From the NCBI GenBank assembly GCA_020072585.1, contig JAIQGL010000030.1, positions 62,001-126,000 of the forward strand: 64,000 bases of DNA. The letters run 5' to 3'. Both the position numbers and the translations under genes were made by a program. The notes under the pieces are model-generated. The model saw only the letters and a program-made list of their open reading frames with translations, made no database searches and had not been told where the DNA came from. Numbering within the stretch: position 1 is the first letter of the stretch; each line of letters starts with the position of its first letter. This document shows, piece after piece, positions 31,708-40,490 of the stretch. The stretch comes from Terriglobia bacterium. Lineage in GTDB: Bacteria; Acidobacteriota; Terriglobia; Terriglobales; Acidobacteriaceae.

Positions 31708-32842
31708 TCAATGACTTACGGACTTTCTTTGGTGATTTTTTCACTAATGTTTCACTTACGGGCTGTACCGTGGTGGCTTCCAAGCGGCGCATGGCGCTAG
31801 ACACATCATCGGTTGAAACGATGTGGTAACGGTCAAACACGCTGCGCGTTTTGTGGCCACTGATTCGCATTGCTACCCGTTCGGGAACACCGGCATTCAC
31901 AAGGTTGCGTATCGCTGAGCGGCGCAAATCGTGAATGATTAGACCCTTGTACTGCGGGTCGTGTGGTTTGCCCGGCACGTCGATAATAATTCCAAGTCCA
32001 GCGCCCGCGCAAGCCTTGCGCCATTCCTTTGTGAGATTCACGGCGCTGAACGCCTTTCCTTCCTTGGGCGTTATTTCCTCAAGCATGTTTACCAGCACAC
32101 CCGGCATCGGCACATTGCGTGCTTCGTCACCCTTCGTTTGCTCTGCCTCAAGGCGTATGATGCGGCGGTCCAAGTCCACCTGTGACCATTCGATTTCCAG
32201 AGCTTCACCCAAGCGCACACCGCAGTAGTAAAGCAGCGTTACCAGCGGGCGCAGGTGCGACGGTAACAGCCCCGCAAGCTGTTCAAACTTATCCAGCGGC
32301 AGAAACCCCTTACGGGCGGGCGGTTCCTTCAGCAAACGAATCACAGGCACGAATTGCAGCTTGCCATCTTCGTGAGCAATGCGCAGCATACGACGCAAAG
32401 CAGAGAGTGAACGATTGATAACGGCGTTGCCCATTCCTTCCACTTGGCGCTGGCGCACAAACTCCCTGGCTGCGTCCGTCGTAATCAGCGATACAGGTAC
32501 GCCCGGCGCATCTGCGGAGAAACTGAAAAACTTGTCCAACGGTTTCAGGCTTGGGATGCCTTCGGTGCCGTCCGCATACGTGTGCAGCGATTTGTTACCA
32601 CGTTCCATGTAATTGGACAGCAACGCGGCGCGCAGATCGCCGTAGTACACCTTTTTGTCCGGCGCTGCAAAACCTCTATCACGGTCACCCATTAACCGGC
32701 GCAACTCGCCTAGTGCTTCCTGCCGTACTTTTGTTTTGGTGCTCACGCGTATCTGACGCCCGGCTTGATAGAACTGTGCGTACCAAACTTTGCACTTCCC
32801 TATCCGAATCAGCGACCCTTCACCCTTAGCACGCCTTGCCAT
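31685..32842 (-). CDS. int: Tyrosine recombinase/integrase
   Basis: 385 aa; 'YYCGVRLGEALEIEWSQVDLDRRIIRLEAEQTKGDEARNVPMP' and 'HDLRRSAIRNLVNAGVPERVAMRISGHKTRSVFDRYHI' (catalytic R...HxLR...H...Y). Confidence 0.95.
   Translation of the reverse strand: MARRAKGEGSLIRIGKCKVWYAQFYQAGRQIRVSTKTKVRQEALGELRRLMGDRDRGFAAPDKKVYYGDLRAALLSNYMERGNKSLHTYADGTEGIPSLKPLDKFFSFSADAPGVPVSLITTDAAREFVRQRQVEGMGNAVINRSLSALRRMLRIAHEDGKLQFVPVIRLLKEPPARKGFLPLDKFEQLAGLLPSHLRPLVTLLYYCGVRLGEALEIEWSQVDLDRRIIRLEAEQTKGDEARNVPMPGVLVNMLEEITPKEGKAFSAVNLTKEWRKACAGAGLGIIIDVPGKPHDPQYKGLIIHDLRRSAIRNLVNAGVPERVAMRISGHKTRSVFDRYHIVSTDDVSSAMRRLEATTVQPVSETLVKKSPKKVRKSLMALSSRG
31708..31720 (+). repeat. 13-bp terminal inverted repeat, left copy
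   Basis: TCAATGACTTACG; reverse complement CGTAAGTCATTGA at 46882-46894. Confidence 0.7.
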
Positions 32843-33088
32843 GTTTGTTCCCGCCTTTCACCAATAAATCTAACATCCTAAGTGAAACATTGCAAGGGCA
32901 AAATAGCATACGCTGATTTGTGTTGACACGCAACTGCTTTTGGTGATACTCTGGTTGTGTTGGTTGGCGCTGCGTGGCCCATATAGGATTTGATAACCAA
33001 GCGAGGGATGAACACGCAGCGTAACCAGCCCTTCTATACCCGGCGCTCACGCGACCGTTACACACCGCCTAAAAACTAGGGAACACCA

Positions 33089-33400
33089 ATGGAACCCGCA
33101 AAGGGTGACGCCCGTCTGCTTACCGTCAAAGAAGCAGCAACATACCTTGCATCTACCGTGTGGTTTGTGCGCAGTCTCGCATGGGAACGGCGCGTACCGT
33201 TCTTGAAGCTGGGTAAACGCGTGTGCTTTGATCGCGTGGACCTTGATAAATTCATCGAACAAGAAAAATCAGCGACCAAGAAAACAGCAGAGTACGACAA
33301 CATCTTACGGCCAGGGAACCACGAAACGCCAGCGACGGCGCGTGTGCGACCTTTAGGTGACGTTAGTTTTGTCCCGGCACAAAAGCAGGTGCGGCAATGA
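33089..33400 (+). CDS. Excisionase/MerR-like helix-turn-helix protein
   Basis: 'LLTVKEAATYLASTVWFVRSLAWERRVPFLKLGKRVCFDRVDLDKFIEQ' matches the HTH_17/excisionase pattern. Confidence 0.85.
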   Translation: MEPAKGDARLLTVKEAATYLASTVWFVRSLAWERRVPFLKLGKRVCFDRVDLDKFIEQEKSATKKTAEYDNILRPGNHETPATARVRPLGDVSFVPAQKQVRQ

Positions 33401-33858
33401 ATACCGTGACGAAAAACGTCACGGAAAATACCACGCGAAAACGCGGCAGACCCAGGCTTTACCCCAATGACACGCCTAAAGAACTGTCCGCGCTGCGTTC
33501 GCGTGCGTACCGTGAAAGAGTCAAACGCAGAAAAGACAAAGAGTTTCGTAAAGAGGTCCGCAAAGAAATGCGCAAGCAAGCGCGTGAAAATCCTATGTCC
33601 GTTGAAATAGGTGAGGACACGCTTAAAAGTTTCCAAGATGCAGCCCGTGCCCAGCGTGAAAACACACAGTATGATGCACAGCGCCAGCGTGCCGAAGCGG
33701 AAAAAGACCAGCGGGCTATCCAGGATGAAATCATTGACGCCGGTATGAAAGCCCTGGCAATGAAGCACCATCCCGACCGTGGCGGGTCTACCGAAGATAT
33801 GCAAAGGGTCAACGCGGCGGTAGAGCGGCTACGAAGGATGAATAGTCAAATGAATTAA
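33397..33858 (+). CDS. Protein with basic N-terminus and C-terminal J-domain-like segment
   Basis: C-terminus 'MKALAMKHHPDRGGSTEDMQRVNAAVERLRRM' carries an HPD motif in DnaJ-like context; N-terminus 'RKRGRPRLYPNDTPKELSALRSRAYRERVKRRK'. Confidence 0.7.
   Translation: MNTVTKNVTENTTRKRGRPRLYPNDTPKELSALRSRAYRERVKRRKDKEFRKEVRKEMRKQARENPMSVEIGEDTLKSFQDAARAQRENTQYDAQRQRAEAEKDQRAIQDEIIDAGMKALAMKHHPDRGGSTEDMQRVNAAVERLRRMNSQMN
33405..33423. repeat. Palindrome CGTGACG-AAAAA-CGTCACG, copy 1
   Basis: 19 bp, identical to 33859-33877; lies in codons 3-9 of the J-domain-like ORF. Confidence 0.85.
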
Positions 33859-33877
33859 CGTGACGAAAAACGTCACG
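33859..33877. repeat. Palindrome CGTGACG-AAAAA-CGTCACG, copy 2
   Basis: Begins at the base after the stop codon of the same ORF. Confidence 0.85.
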
Positions 33878-33889
33878 CTAATTGTGCAA

Positions 33890-34189
33890 TCACTTCGGCG
33901 TCGGCAGTCCATACAACGCCGGGTGCGCCAGCATTATGCGTAGCGTACGCTCCACAATCGGCGCGACGCGGGCGCATAGGCAGAGGCAATCTTCACTCTC
34001 ACAAATTACCTGGTTGCAACCTTTGCATATTACGCAATCATCTTGGTTAGCGGGCGCGTTGCAGGTTGGGCACGTACCGGACTTCGGGAATAACACTAGT
34101 TTGCCTTGCGGGTTATTTGTGGTGGTGTCTTTGTTGGTACGCGGGAATTGCAGAAGATTATGTGCGGGTGTTACTGTGTGTGTGGCCAC
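33890..34189 (-). CDS. Small Cys-rich zinc-ribbon-like protein
   Basis: 'CPTCNAPANQDDCVICKGCNQVICESEDCLCLC' Cys spacing. Confidence 0.55.
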   Translation of the reverse strand: MATHTVTPAHNLLQFPRTNKDTTTNNPQGKLVLFPKSGTCPTCNAPANQDDCVICKGCNQVICESEDCLCLCARVAPIVERTLRIMLAHPALYGLPTPK

Positions 34190-34509
34190 GGGAGCTTTAA
34201 CCTTTCGTGGTGCTCGTCGGTCCGTGGGAGTGGCAACTCCTGCGGGCCGTTTTACTTTTGGACGTTATGACAAAGCGGAATGTAGTACACACAGAGATCA
34301 TTTGCAAGTCTTATTTTTCGCGTAACTATAGGTTGACAATGCACTTAAATAGGGTGTCACGTAGTTTATTCTAGACACACTAACCCTGTGTGAGTAAACT
34401 TAACAATTCTTATCCTCAGATTGACACCAAATCGTGTATAATGGAAGTGTAGTCGAAATTTCCCCGCGTTAATACACACCGCTGCAACATCCCCAAGGAC
34501 CACAACACA

Positions 34510-34944
34510 ATGCAAACCGATGAGCGCACCACTGCGCCCGCATCCTTCCTTCCTGACCCTATCACCATTGACCTTGAGTTTGACGCGCTGTTACCTGCGT
34601 TAAAGCCCTACGAGCACGCATTGCTTGAGCACAGCATTTTGCTTGAAGGGTGCCGCGACCCGCTGGCTGTATGGGCGGTAGACAGAAAGCTGTTATTGCT
34701 GGACGGTCACGCACGATACAACATCTGCAAGAAACACGGTCTACCGTTCACCACCAAAGAAATAACGCTGGCCAGCCGTGACCACGCACTGCTATGGATA
34801 GAAGAAAACCAGCTTTGCCGCAGCAACCTTAACGATGACCAAAGCATTGCCTTATTGGGAGACCTTCAGGATAGCGGTGCGTTCACAGCGGAAAAGTTCA
34901 ATGGCATACTTAACGGCGTTGCGCCGCAGGCGGTGACAGCGTGA
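34510..34944 (+). CDS. ParB/sulfiredoxin-like domain protein
   Basis: 'LKPYEHALLEHSILLEGCRDPLAVWAVDRKLLLLDGHARYNICKKHGLPF' (DGHxR motif). Confidence 0.7.
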   Translation: MQTDERTTAPASFLPDPITIDLEFDALLPALKPYEHALLEHSILLEGCRDPLAVWAVDRKLLLLDGHARYNICKKHGLPFTTKEITLASRDHALLWIEENQLCRSNLNDDQSIALLGDLQDSGAFTAEKFNGILNGVAPQAVTA

Positions 34945-35147
34945 CCCGCAGCGAAGCCGCGTTGGTAAAGCAATACGGCCACACCATCGCACGCAAAGCG
35001 ATACAGGCAGCGCGAGACAAACGCCTGCGGTTGTGGCTGGACGATAACCAGCCGATGACAGACGAGGGCGAAGCGCGATATGCCGGTGCGGTCGCCAGAA
35101 ACCTTGCGCAGCGAAAAGCGGCCAGCCGCCCTGTCGTGAGAATCTAA
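34941..35147 (+). CDS. Small hypothetical protein, start overlaps preceding gene
   Basis: GTG start overlapping the ParB-like stop; coding-like composition. Confidence 0.4.
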   Translation: MTRSEAALVKQYGHTIARKAIQAARDKRLRLWLDDNQPMTDEGEARYAGAVARNLAQRKAASRPVVRI

Positions 35148-35451
35148 AAAAAAATCACCAATGGTTTACCTGCGAACAGTTCCGCACGCCCGTGGCGGTT
35201 GCCGGTTTCTGCCCTATTGGTTTTTGTAGGGCATGAAACAAGGCAAATGGAGCAAAGCGACATGACGGCTGTTCAGCAGGATAACCCAAAGTAGGACACA
35301 GGTTTTGTGGGCGATTTTATTACGTAGTTTGTAATAAAAACTTTGGACAAAGGTAGCGCACTGAAACGTCCTACGTTGAAAAGAGATTTGCAATGCTATA
35401 AGCAGAGCAAAACCTTTGTGGTACCGCAGGAAACCCGCTGTTTATGCGTAG

Positions 35452-36201
35452 TTGACAAAGAGTCTGACTGCAACCATTGCCGAGTATGTATGTATCCAGT
35501 ACTACATAAGCTTGGCAATCATTGCCAACATTCTGACCGAAGATTTCCGAGTAAGGGAGAACGAAGTGAATTGCAAAGAGGCACAGGCGCAAGTTAAGGA
35601 AAAGGCATTCGGTAAATACCATTTCAGGGCAGCGCAGCTATTAACCAGGCTGGTAAATGCCACGTATAGCCCTACGGATGCGGCGCGGGACATTGAAGGT
35701 GTACCTATTAAGAAGAAAATAGCCACTATTCAAGGCTGGCTTAACGGCATCGGAAACCGGCAGCTTTTCAATCTGTTTTCTCAGCTTGAAGAAGTTACCG
35801 TTACGAAGCGGGTGCCGGGTTGGATTACAGTGGTGCTGAACCTAGAACCACTCAAGACGGCAGAAAAGGCTACACACAAGGCCAAGCGTACACTTGCACA
35901 ACGTGCAGCAGACCGCGCTAGTAAGGCGCGGCAGACCTATGCGGAGAAGAGAAAGGCTGCACGTTTGACAGACGCGGCCACAGCCATGCGGGAACACAAA
36001 GAAAGATTCTTTGATACCGTGCTCAAAAGTGGATACAGCGCGGAAACGCTGCACAAACATGGTTCACTGATTAAGGCAGAAACGCCAAAGGCCGATACCG
36101 TGGAGGACAAATCAGCCTCCCCGCTAAAGCCCTTGCCCGTTGCACCTGTGCCGGTGGTGCACACAGTGCGCCGTGGTCCTATCAAGGTCGCCGGGCAATG
36201 A
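35452..36201 (+). CDS. Hypothetical element protein (start uncertain)
   Basis: 249-aa ORF overlapping the next gene by 4 nt; Lys/Arg/Ala-rich helical C-terminus. Confidence 0.5.
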   Translation: MTKSLTATIAEYVCIQYYISLAIIANILTEDFRVRENEVNCKEAQAQVKEKAFGKYHFRAAQLLTRLVNATYSPTDAARDIEGVPIKKKIATIQGWLNGIGNRQLFNLFSQLEEVTVTKRVPGWITVVLNLEPLKTAEKATHKAKRTLAQRAADRASKARQTYAEKRKAARLTDAATAMREHKERFFDTVLKSGYSAETLHKHGSLIKAETPKADTVEDKSASPLKPLPVAPVPVVHTVRRGPIKVAGQ

Positions 36202-36857
36202 CGCGCCAGGTTGCTAACGAAGTCAGCGCCACCCGCGCCCGCCTAGTCGCAGCCGCAAAGAACACTGCGCCGGTCACGCGCCGGGCGGCAGCACAAATGT
36301 GCAACGATCTGAGACAGTGGTCCACGTGGAAGCTGGAAGGTTTGGAGCTGCCCAGGTTGCCGCGCCGGATACGCGTAGGACTTGCAAAGCCCGCACACAG
36401 TGCAAAGAAAGTATCTGCGTCCAACTTGGACGCTCATAGGTTAGAAAAAATAAATTCGGAAAACGTGCAAAAACAGAAACCAGCCGCTACTAAGTTGTTG
36501 GGCGGGGCACTTCCAACACAAAAAATGTTGGAATACCTGGCCGCTGATTATGGCGTGTGCATTGCAATCGCAATGGCCATCACGCACAGCGACCAAACGG
36601 CGGAAGAAGTAGTGTCCGAGTGTACCGCGTCGGCTGTTGAGCAAATACAGGCCGGGAAGGTCCGCGCTGACAACGCCGAAAAGTTCCACGCGTGGCTGCA
36701 CACGATTGTGCGCCGCAACGCAATGCGCCGCGCCGGTCAGTCTGAAAGCACGTTCGTTGAATATGTTGAACAAGGCACCAGCGTTGACTTTGGATGCACA
36801 GAGTTCGACCACGCCCGCGTGTGGGGAACCGGCAAAGGTATGCCCCACGCAGAGTAG
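36198..36857 (+). CDS. Sigma-70 region-2-like protein without recognisable region 4
   Basis: 'IAMAITHSDQTAEEVVSECTASAVEQIQAGKVRADNAEKFHAWLHTIVRRNAMR' resembles the ECF sigma2 pattern. Confidence 0.55.
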   Translation: MTRQVANEVSATRARLVAAAKNTAPVTRRAAAQMCNDLRQWSTWKLEGLELPRLPRRIRVGLAKPAHSAKKVSASNLDAHRLEKINSENVQKQKPAATKLLGGALPTQKMLEYLAADYGVCIAIAMAITHSDQTAEEVVSECTASAVEQIQAGKVRADNAEKFHAWLHTIVRRNAMRRAGQSESTFVEYVEQGTSVDFGCTEFDHARVWGTGKGMPHAE

Positions 36858-36987
36858 TTTTTAAGTTTGAGCCAACAACCGATGCCGCCCGCAGTAAGCG
36901 GGGTATCCGTTCAATGGAACGGTACGGCACACCCCGTTGCTGGCCAAAGATTCCGCACTGTCAAATCCTTAGCGTCGGCGCGGGATA

Positions 36988-37107
36988 AAGCCCGCCGTTG
37001 CATGACCACAATGGCGGGCAACCATTTCAAAGATTGTGTTCGCTGCCTACCTACTTCAGGGCAGAGGACACCAGCCGGGCCGCTTCTTTGGGGAGAGCCG
37101 CCCGGCT
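36988..37107 (+). promoter_or_regulatory. Structured leader with two hairpins upstream of Hint-domain gene
   Basis: GCCCGCC...GGCGGGC, then AGCCGGGC...GCCCGGCT followed by TTTC; precedes ATG 37146. Confidence 0.5.
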
Positions 37108-37145
37108 TTTCTAACTTTCACGTCCAACGAAGGGAAAACCACCAA

Positions 37146-38597
37146 ATGTCTTTTGTAGTTATTTCGATGGACGATAGCAGCGCCGTTGCTTGCTCTGAAG
37201 ATCGCGCCGGTATCGGCGGCGGTCCTGATGGGACACCCTTTGTTCTTGTGCCGGGCAACCACATAAAGAGCTTTGCTGTAAACCCGCAAATGCTTTTCGC
37301 CATCGTTGGACGCGTGACCGCAGCCAATGCAGTGAAACGCGCCGTTGCTGCGCTGGGCCACTTCAGCTTCGCACGGCTGGCCGCTATCATTCCGGCCATT
37401 GCAAGAGCGGCGCGTGACCAAGAAGGCGCAGGCGCAAGGTTGAACATGTCGCTTGCAGGTTGGGACGCAGAAGCCCAGAAAATGCGCGCCGTGATTTGGA
37501 ATATCTGGGGCGATCAAGACGACCACAAGCAGATTGATGTGGAACCCAAGCGCGGCGGCGAACGCTGTTATTGGGTTCTCGGTTCTAGTGAAGAAGCGCA
37601 AACCATGGCGCTTAATCTAATGGTTGGCGCAAAGGTTCCCGATGCCTTCGCAGGCGTTTTTGCAAAGTTGTCAGACAGGTTCCCGGAGATTGGAAACGTT
37701 CTTACCGTTAACGCGGTATCGCGTCCCACAGGTGGCATATGCCGCGTGCAAGATTTGACCGACGGTGCTAGCTACGTTAAGACACCGCCCAACCAGGTGC
37801 AATATATTAGCGCCACGACCGGCAAGGTTCCGGCGTCAACAATGCTTAATACCCAAGGCGCGATTGTTCCCGCCGTGGGTGTGCCTGTAACAGTTAACCT
37901 ATCGCCAACTTCAATAGAAGTTGTAACAACGAACCAAACGCGGTGGTTTGGCGACGGCGCGACTATCACCGTGCTGGCTACGGACACAACATTTTCAGGT
38001 CTAGCCAATAGCACCACGTACTACCTATACATGCGTTATAACGTAGTGACTGGTGTTATTTCTTTTGGTCACGGCGCGGGAACACCACCGACAAGCCCTA
38101 GTTCGCAGTTCGCTGCCAACTGCTCTTTTGATGGGTTTTCACCGCTGGGCTTGTTGATTATTACAACACAAGCATCGGGCGGCACTGGTGGAAGTGGCGG
38201 CGGTTCATCTGATACCGGCGGCTGCCCATCGGGTGATGAACTTGTGAACGTGCAGGGCCGTGGCGTGATTGCGGCGCGTGACGTTGTGGCAGGTGATTTA
38301 ATCCTTGGCGAGAACCTGGCAACGGGTGAAGACGTTTGGCGGCGCGTAACCAGCGTTGAAAAACGGCCTAATTCCACCTGGCGAATCGTGGATGGTCACC
38401 GCGTAACGCAGAGGGAAACCATTTGGTACAACGGCGCATGGGTGCCCGCGTACACAGTGTCGAAAGAAATTGACGTTCGAGTGGGCTGCACTTGTTTCAT
38501 AGCTGTTGAGGCAGAGACACATGACGACCACAATTACCGACTTGTCGGCGGTGAGCGTAGTTTAACAATACACAATCCGATTTTACCAAGGTCGTAA
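37146..38597 (+). CDS. Ntn-hydrolase-like N-terminal domain with C-terminal Hint (intein-like) domain
   Basis: Within ORF 36867..38597, ATG at 37146 (MSFVVISMDDSSAVACSEDRAG) follows the structured leader. The C-terminal 'GGCPSGDELVNVQGRGVIAARDVVAGDLIL...VDGHRVTQRETIWYNG...SLTIHN' is Hint-like. Confidence 0.7.
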   Translation: MSFVVISMDDSSAVACSEDRAGIGGGPDGTPFVLVPGNHIKSFAVNPQMLFAIVGRVTAANAVKRAVAALGHFSFARLAAIIPAIARAARDQEGAGARLNMSLAGWDAEAQKMRAVIWNIWGDQDDHKQIDVEPKRGGERCYWVLGSSEEAQTMALNLMVGAKVPDAFAGVFAKLSDRFPEIGNVLTVNAVSRPTGGICRVQDLTDGASYVKTPPNQVQYISATTGKVPASTMLNTQGAIVPAVGVPVTVNLSPTSIEVVTTNQTRWFGDGATITVLATDTTFSGLANSTTYYLYMRYNVVTGVISFGHGAGTPPTSPSSQFAANCSFDGFSPLGLLIITTQASGGTGGSGGGSSDTGGCPSGDELVNVQGRGVIAARDVVAGDLILGENLATGEDVWRRVTSVEKRPNSTWRIVDGHRVTQRETIWYNGAWVPAYTVSKEIDVRVGCTCFIAVEAETHDDHNYRLVGGERSLTIHNPILPRS

Positions 38598-38600
38598 TCA

Positions 38601-38951
38601 ATGTCAGTAAAAGTGTGGATGCTATCGCAATTCTACGTGGATGATAGTTTGGAAATTCATCCACGTTCACAAATGCACCCAGTTGCGCATGACTACGCTG
38701 ACGAAGATCATACACCCGTCCGTCCTATTGATGAGGATGGCTGGGCGCTGGTTAAAGTCACAACAGATCATGAACGTATTGCACTGGCCAAGCAAGACTC
38801 GCGCATTGTTTACGTGGGTACGCCATGGAACGCGCCGCCCGCAAAAATGCTGGAAGTTTACGCAGACAAGCTGGGCAGCGACACATATTCTATGGTTGGT
38901 CAAGTGCTACTGAAATTGGCAGAGACCGAACCGTTGTACCTACCGCAATAA
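38601..38951 (+). CDS. Hypothetical element protein
   Basis: 116-aa ORF tightly following the Hint gene in the same orientation. Confidence 0.5.
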   Translation: MSVKVWMLSQFYVDDSLEIHPRSQMHPVAHDYADEDHTPVRPIDEDGWALVKVTTDHERIALAKQDSRIVYVGTPWNAPPAKMLEVYADKLGSDTYSMVGQVLLKLAETEPLYLPQ

Positions 38952-38978
38952 CGTGCACACAGTGCAAAGGAATAACCA

Positions 38979-40433
38979 ATGCCAGTAGTTCCTGCAATAA
39001 CCTTCGGTCAAAGCCCAGCGGGCTTACCGTACGTCCGCCCTAATGTGGGCGCTTTTAATCTGCGTGGCGCTTGGGATTCCGCAACCGTGTACACGTCGTA
39101 CGACGTTGTAACATTCGGCGGGTCGGTCTATGCGGCGCGCATCAGTAACGTGAACGTCACACCCGGCACATCGGATGCAAATTGGATGCAGATTATCCCG
39201 GCGTCTGCGGGCGTCACTAGCGTAGCTCTCACGGTGCCCGCTATTCTTTCCGTAGCGGGTTCCCCGATTACCACCAGCGGAACCCTTGCGGTGTCCCTGG
39301 TAAACCAAGCGGCAAACAAGGTGTGGTCTGGGCCGACTACCGGAGCGGATGCAGCGCCTACGTTTCGTGTGTTGGTTGCCGCTGATTTACCAACGGTCAC
39401 CACGGCAAAAGGCGGCACGGGCGTAGACCTATCCGCAAGCGGCTCTACAACGGCGTTTCTTGCACAGGATGCAAGTCATGTAGTGTCGGCCAGGGCGATT
39501 GTTGCTGCTGATTTACCAGTGGTCACTCTAGCAAAGGGTGGTACCGGCGTAGATTTGTCGGCAAGTGGCGGCACCACAAAGATTTTGGCGCAGGACGCCA
39601 GCCACGTAGTTTCAGCGCGTGATTTGGTGGGTGCAGATTTACCAGCACCGGGAGCTTCGTCCAAGGGCGGAGTTTTCAGTAAAGCCGCTGTGTCACATCA
39701 GTTCTTAACATCAATCGGCACTGATTCGTCCATAGGACAGGCGCAACCTGCATTCTCGGATATTTCCGGTAGTGTCGCTGCATCGCAGTTGCCGAATCCT
39801 AGCGCAAGTACGTTGGGCGGTGTGGAATCCATCGCGGCTGTTACGCATAATTTCTTAACATCAATCAGCACCAGCGGAGTTCCTGCGCAAGCACAGCCAG
39901 CGTTGGCGGACCTAAGCGACGCTTCCACAGTTGCCACGTTGTCGGGTTCGCAGACGTTGACGAACAAGGTGTTAAACGGTGCAGGTAGCGGCAACAGCGT
40001 TAATCTGTTGGACTTCCAAGGCCCACTGTCACCGATAACTGGTGATTCAACAGACCACACAATGTTTTCGTACGTCATACCTGCCAACACGATTCAAACA
40101 GGCAAAGGAATTTCAATAAAGTGCGTATTCCAGCACACCACAGGCAGTAGCTCTGTCACGTACAAACTCATACTTGGCAGTACCACACTGTTTTCGATTG
40201 GTGACGCGGGCACGTCTTTGATTACAACGGATGCAGAGATGTTCGCTAATGGTAACCAGACCACACAGGTAGGGTCTATACATGGCAGTGACGGCGCTAC
40301 GATAACGATTAACAACTTGCTTACATCCGGCGCAGAGAACTTGGCCAATGCCTTGACTTTGAAGTGGACATTCAACGTTGCGAACACGAACGCAGTAACG
40401 CCTTCGCTATTCGTTGTGAAGCTGATTCAGTAA
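38979..40433 (+). CDS. Phage tail-fibre-like protein
   Basis: 'NLRGAWDSATVYTSYDVVTFGGSVYAARISNVNVTPGTSDANWMQI' (carbohydrate-binding-like) plus repeats 'LAKGGTGVDLSASGGTTKILAQDASHVVSARDLVGADLP'. Confidence 0.7.
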   Translation: MPVVPAITFGQSPAGLPYVRPNVGAFNLRGAWDSATVYTSYDVVTFGGSVYAARISNVNVTPGTSDANWMQIIPASAGVTSVALTVPAILSVAGSPITTSGTLAVSLVNQAANKVWSGPTTGADAAPTFRVLVAADLPTVTTAKGGTGVDLSASGSTTAFLAQDASHVVSARAIVAADLPVVTLAKGGTGVDLSASGGTTKILAQDASHVVSARDLVGADLPAPGASSKGGVFSKAAVSHQFLTSIGTDSSIGQAQPAFSDISGSVAASQLPNPSASTLGGVESIAAVTHNFLTSISTSGVPAQAQPALADLSDASTVATLSGSQTLTNKVLNGAGSGNSVNLLDFQGPLSPITGDSTDHTMFSYVIPANTIQTGKGISIKCVFQHTTGSSSVTYKLILGSTTLFSIGDAGTSLITTDAEMFANGNQTTQVGSIHGSDGATITINNLLTSGAENLANALTLKWTFNVANTNAVTPSLFVVKLIQ

Positions 40434-40442
40434 ACAACAAAA

Positions 40443-40471
40443 CGCCCTCTGCTTTTGAATCGCAGAGGGCG
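40443..40471. terminator. Hairpin between convergent tail-fibre and lipoprotein genes
   Basis: CGCCCTCTGC-ttttgaatc-GCAGAGGGCG, 10-bp perfect stem. Confidence 0.7.
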
Positions 40472-40490
40472 CGGGTTTAAACATTGGGTT

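Noticed and set aside
33076-33804. Minus-strand 242-aa ORF
   Set aside because: Antisense to the excisionase-like and J-domain-like genes, which have recognisable motifs.
34421-34442. TTGACA...TATAAT upstream of the ParB-like gene
   Set aside because: Spacer is only 10 nt, so the two boxes cannot form one sigma-70 promoter; the TATAAT may still be a -10 with a weak -35.
36867-37145. Upstream 93-aa extension of the Hint-domain ORF
   Set aside because: Region carries two strong hairpins and non-coding-like composition; ATG at 37146 is a better start.
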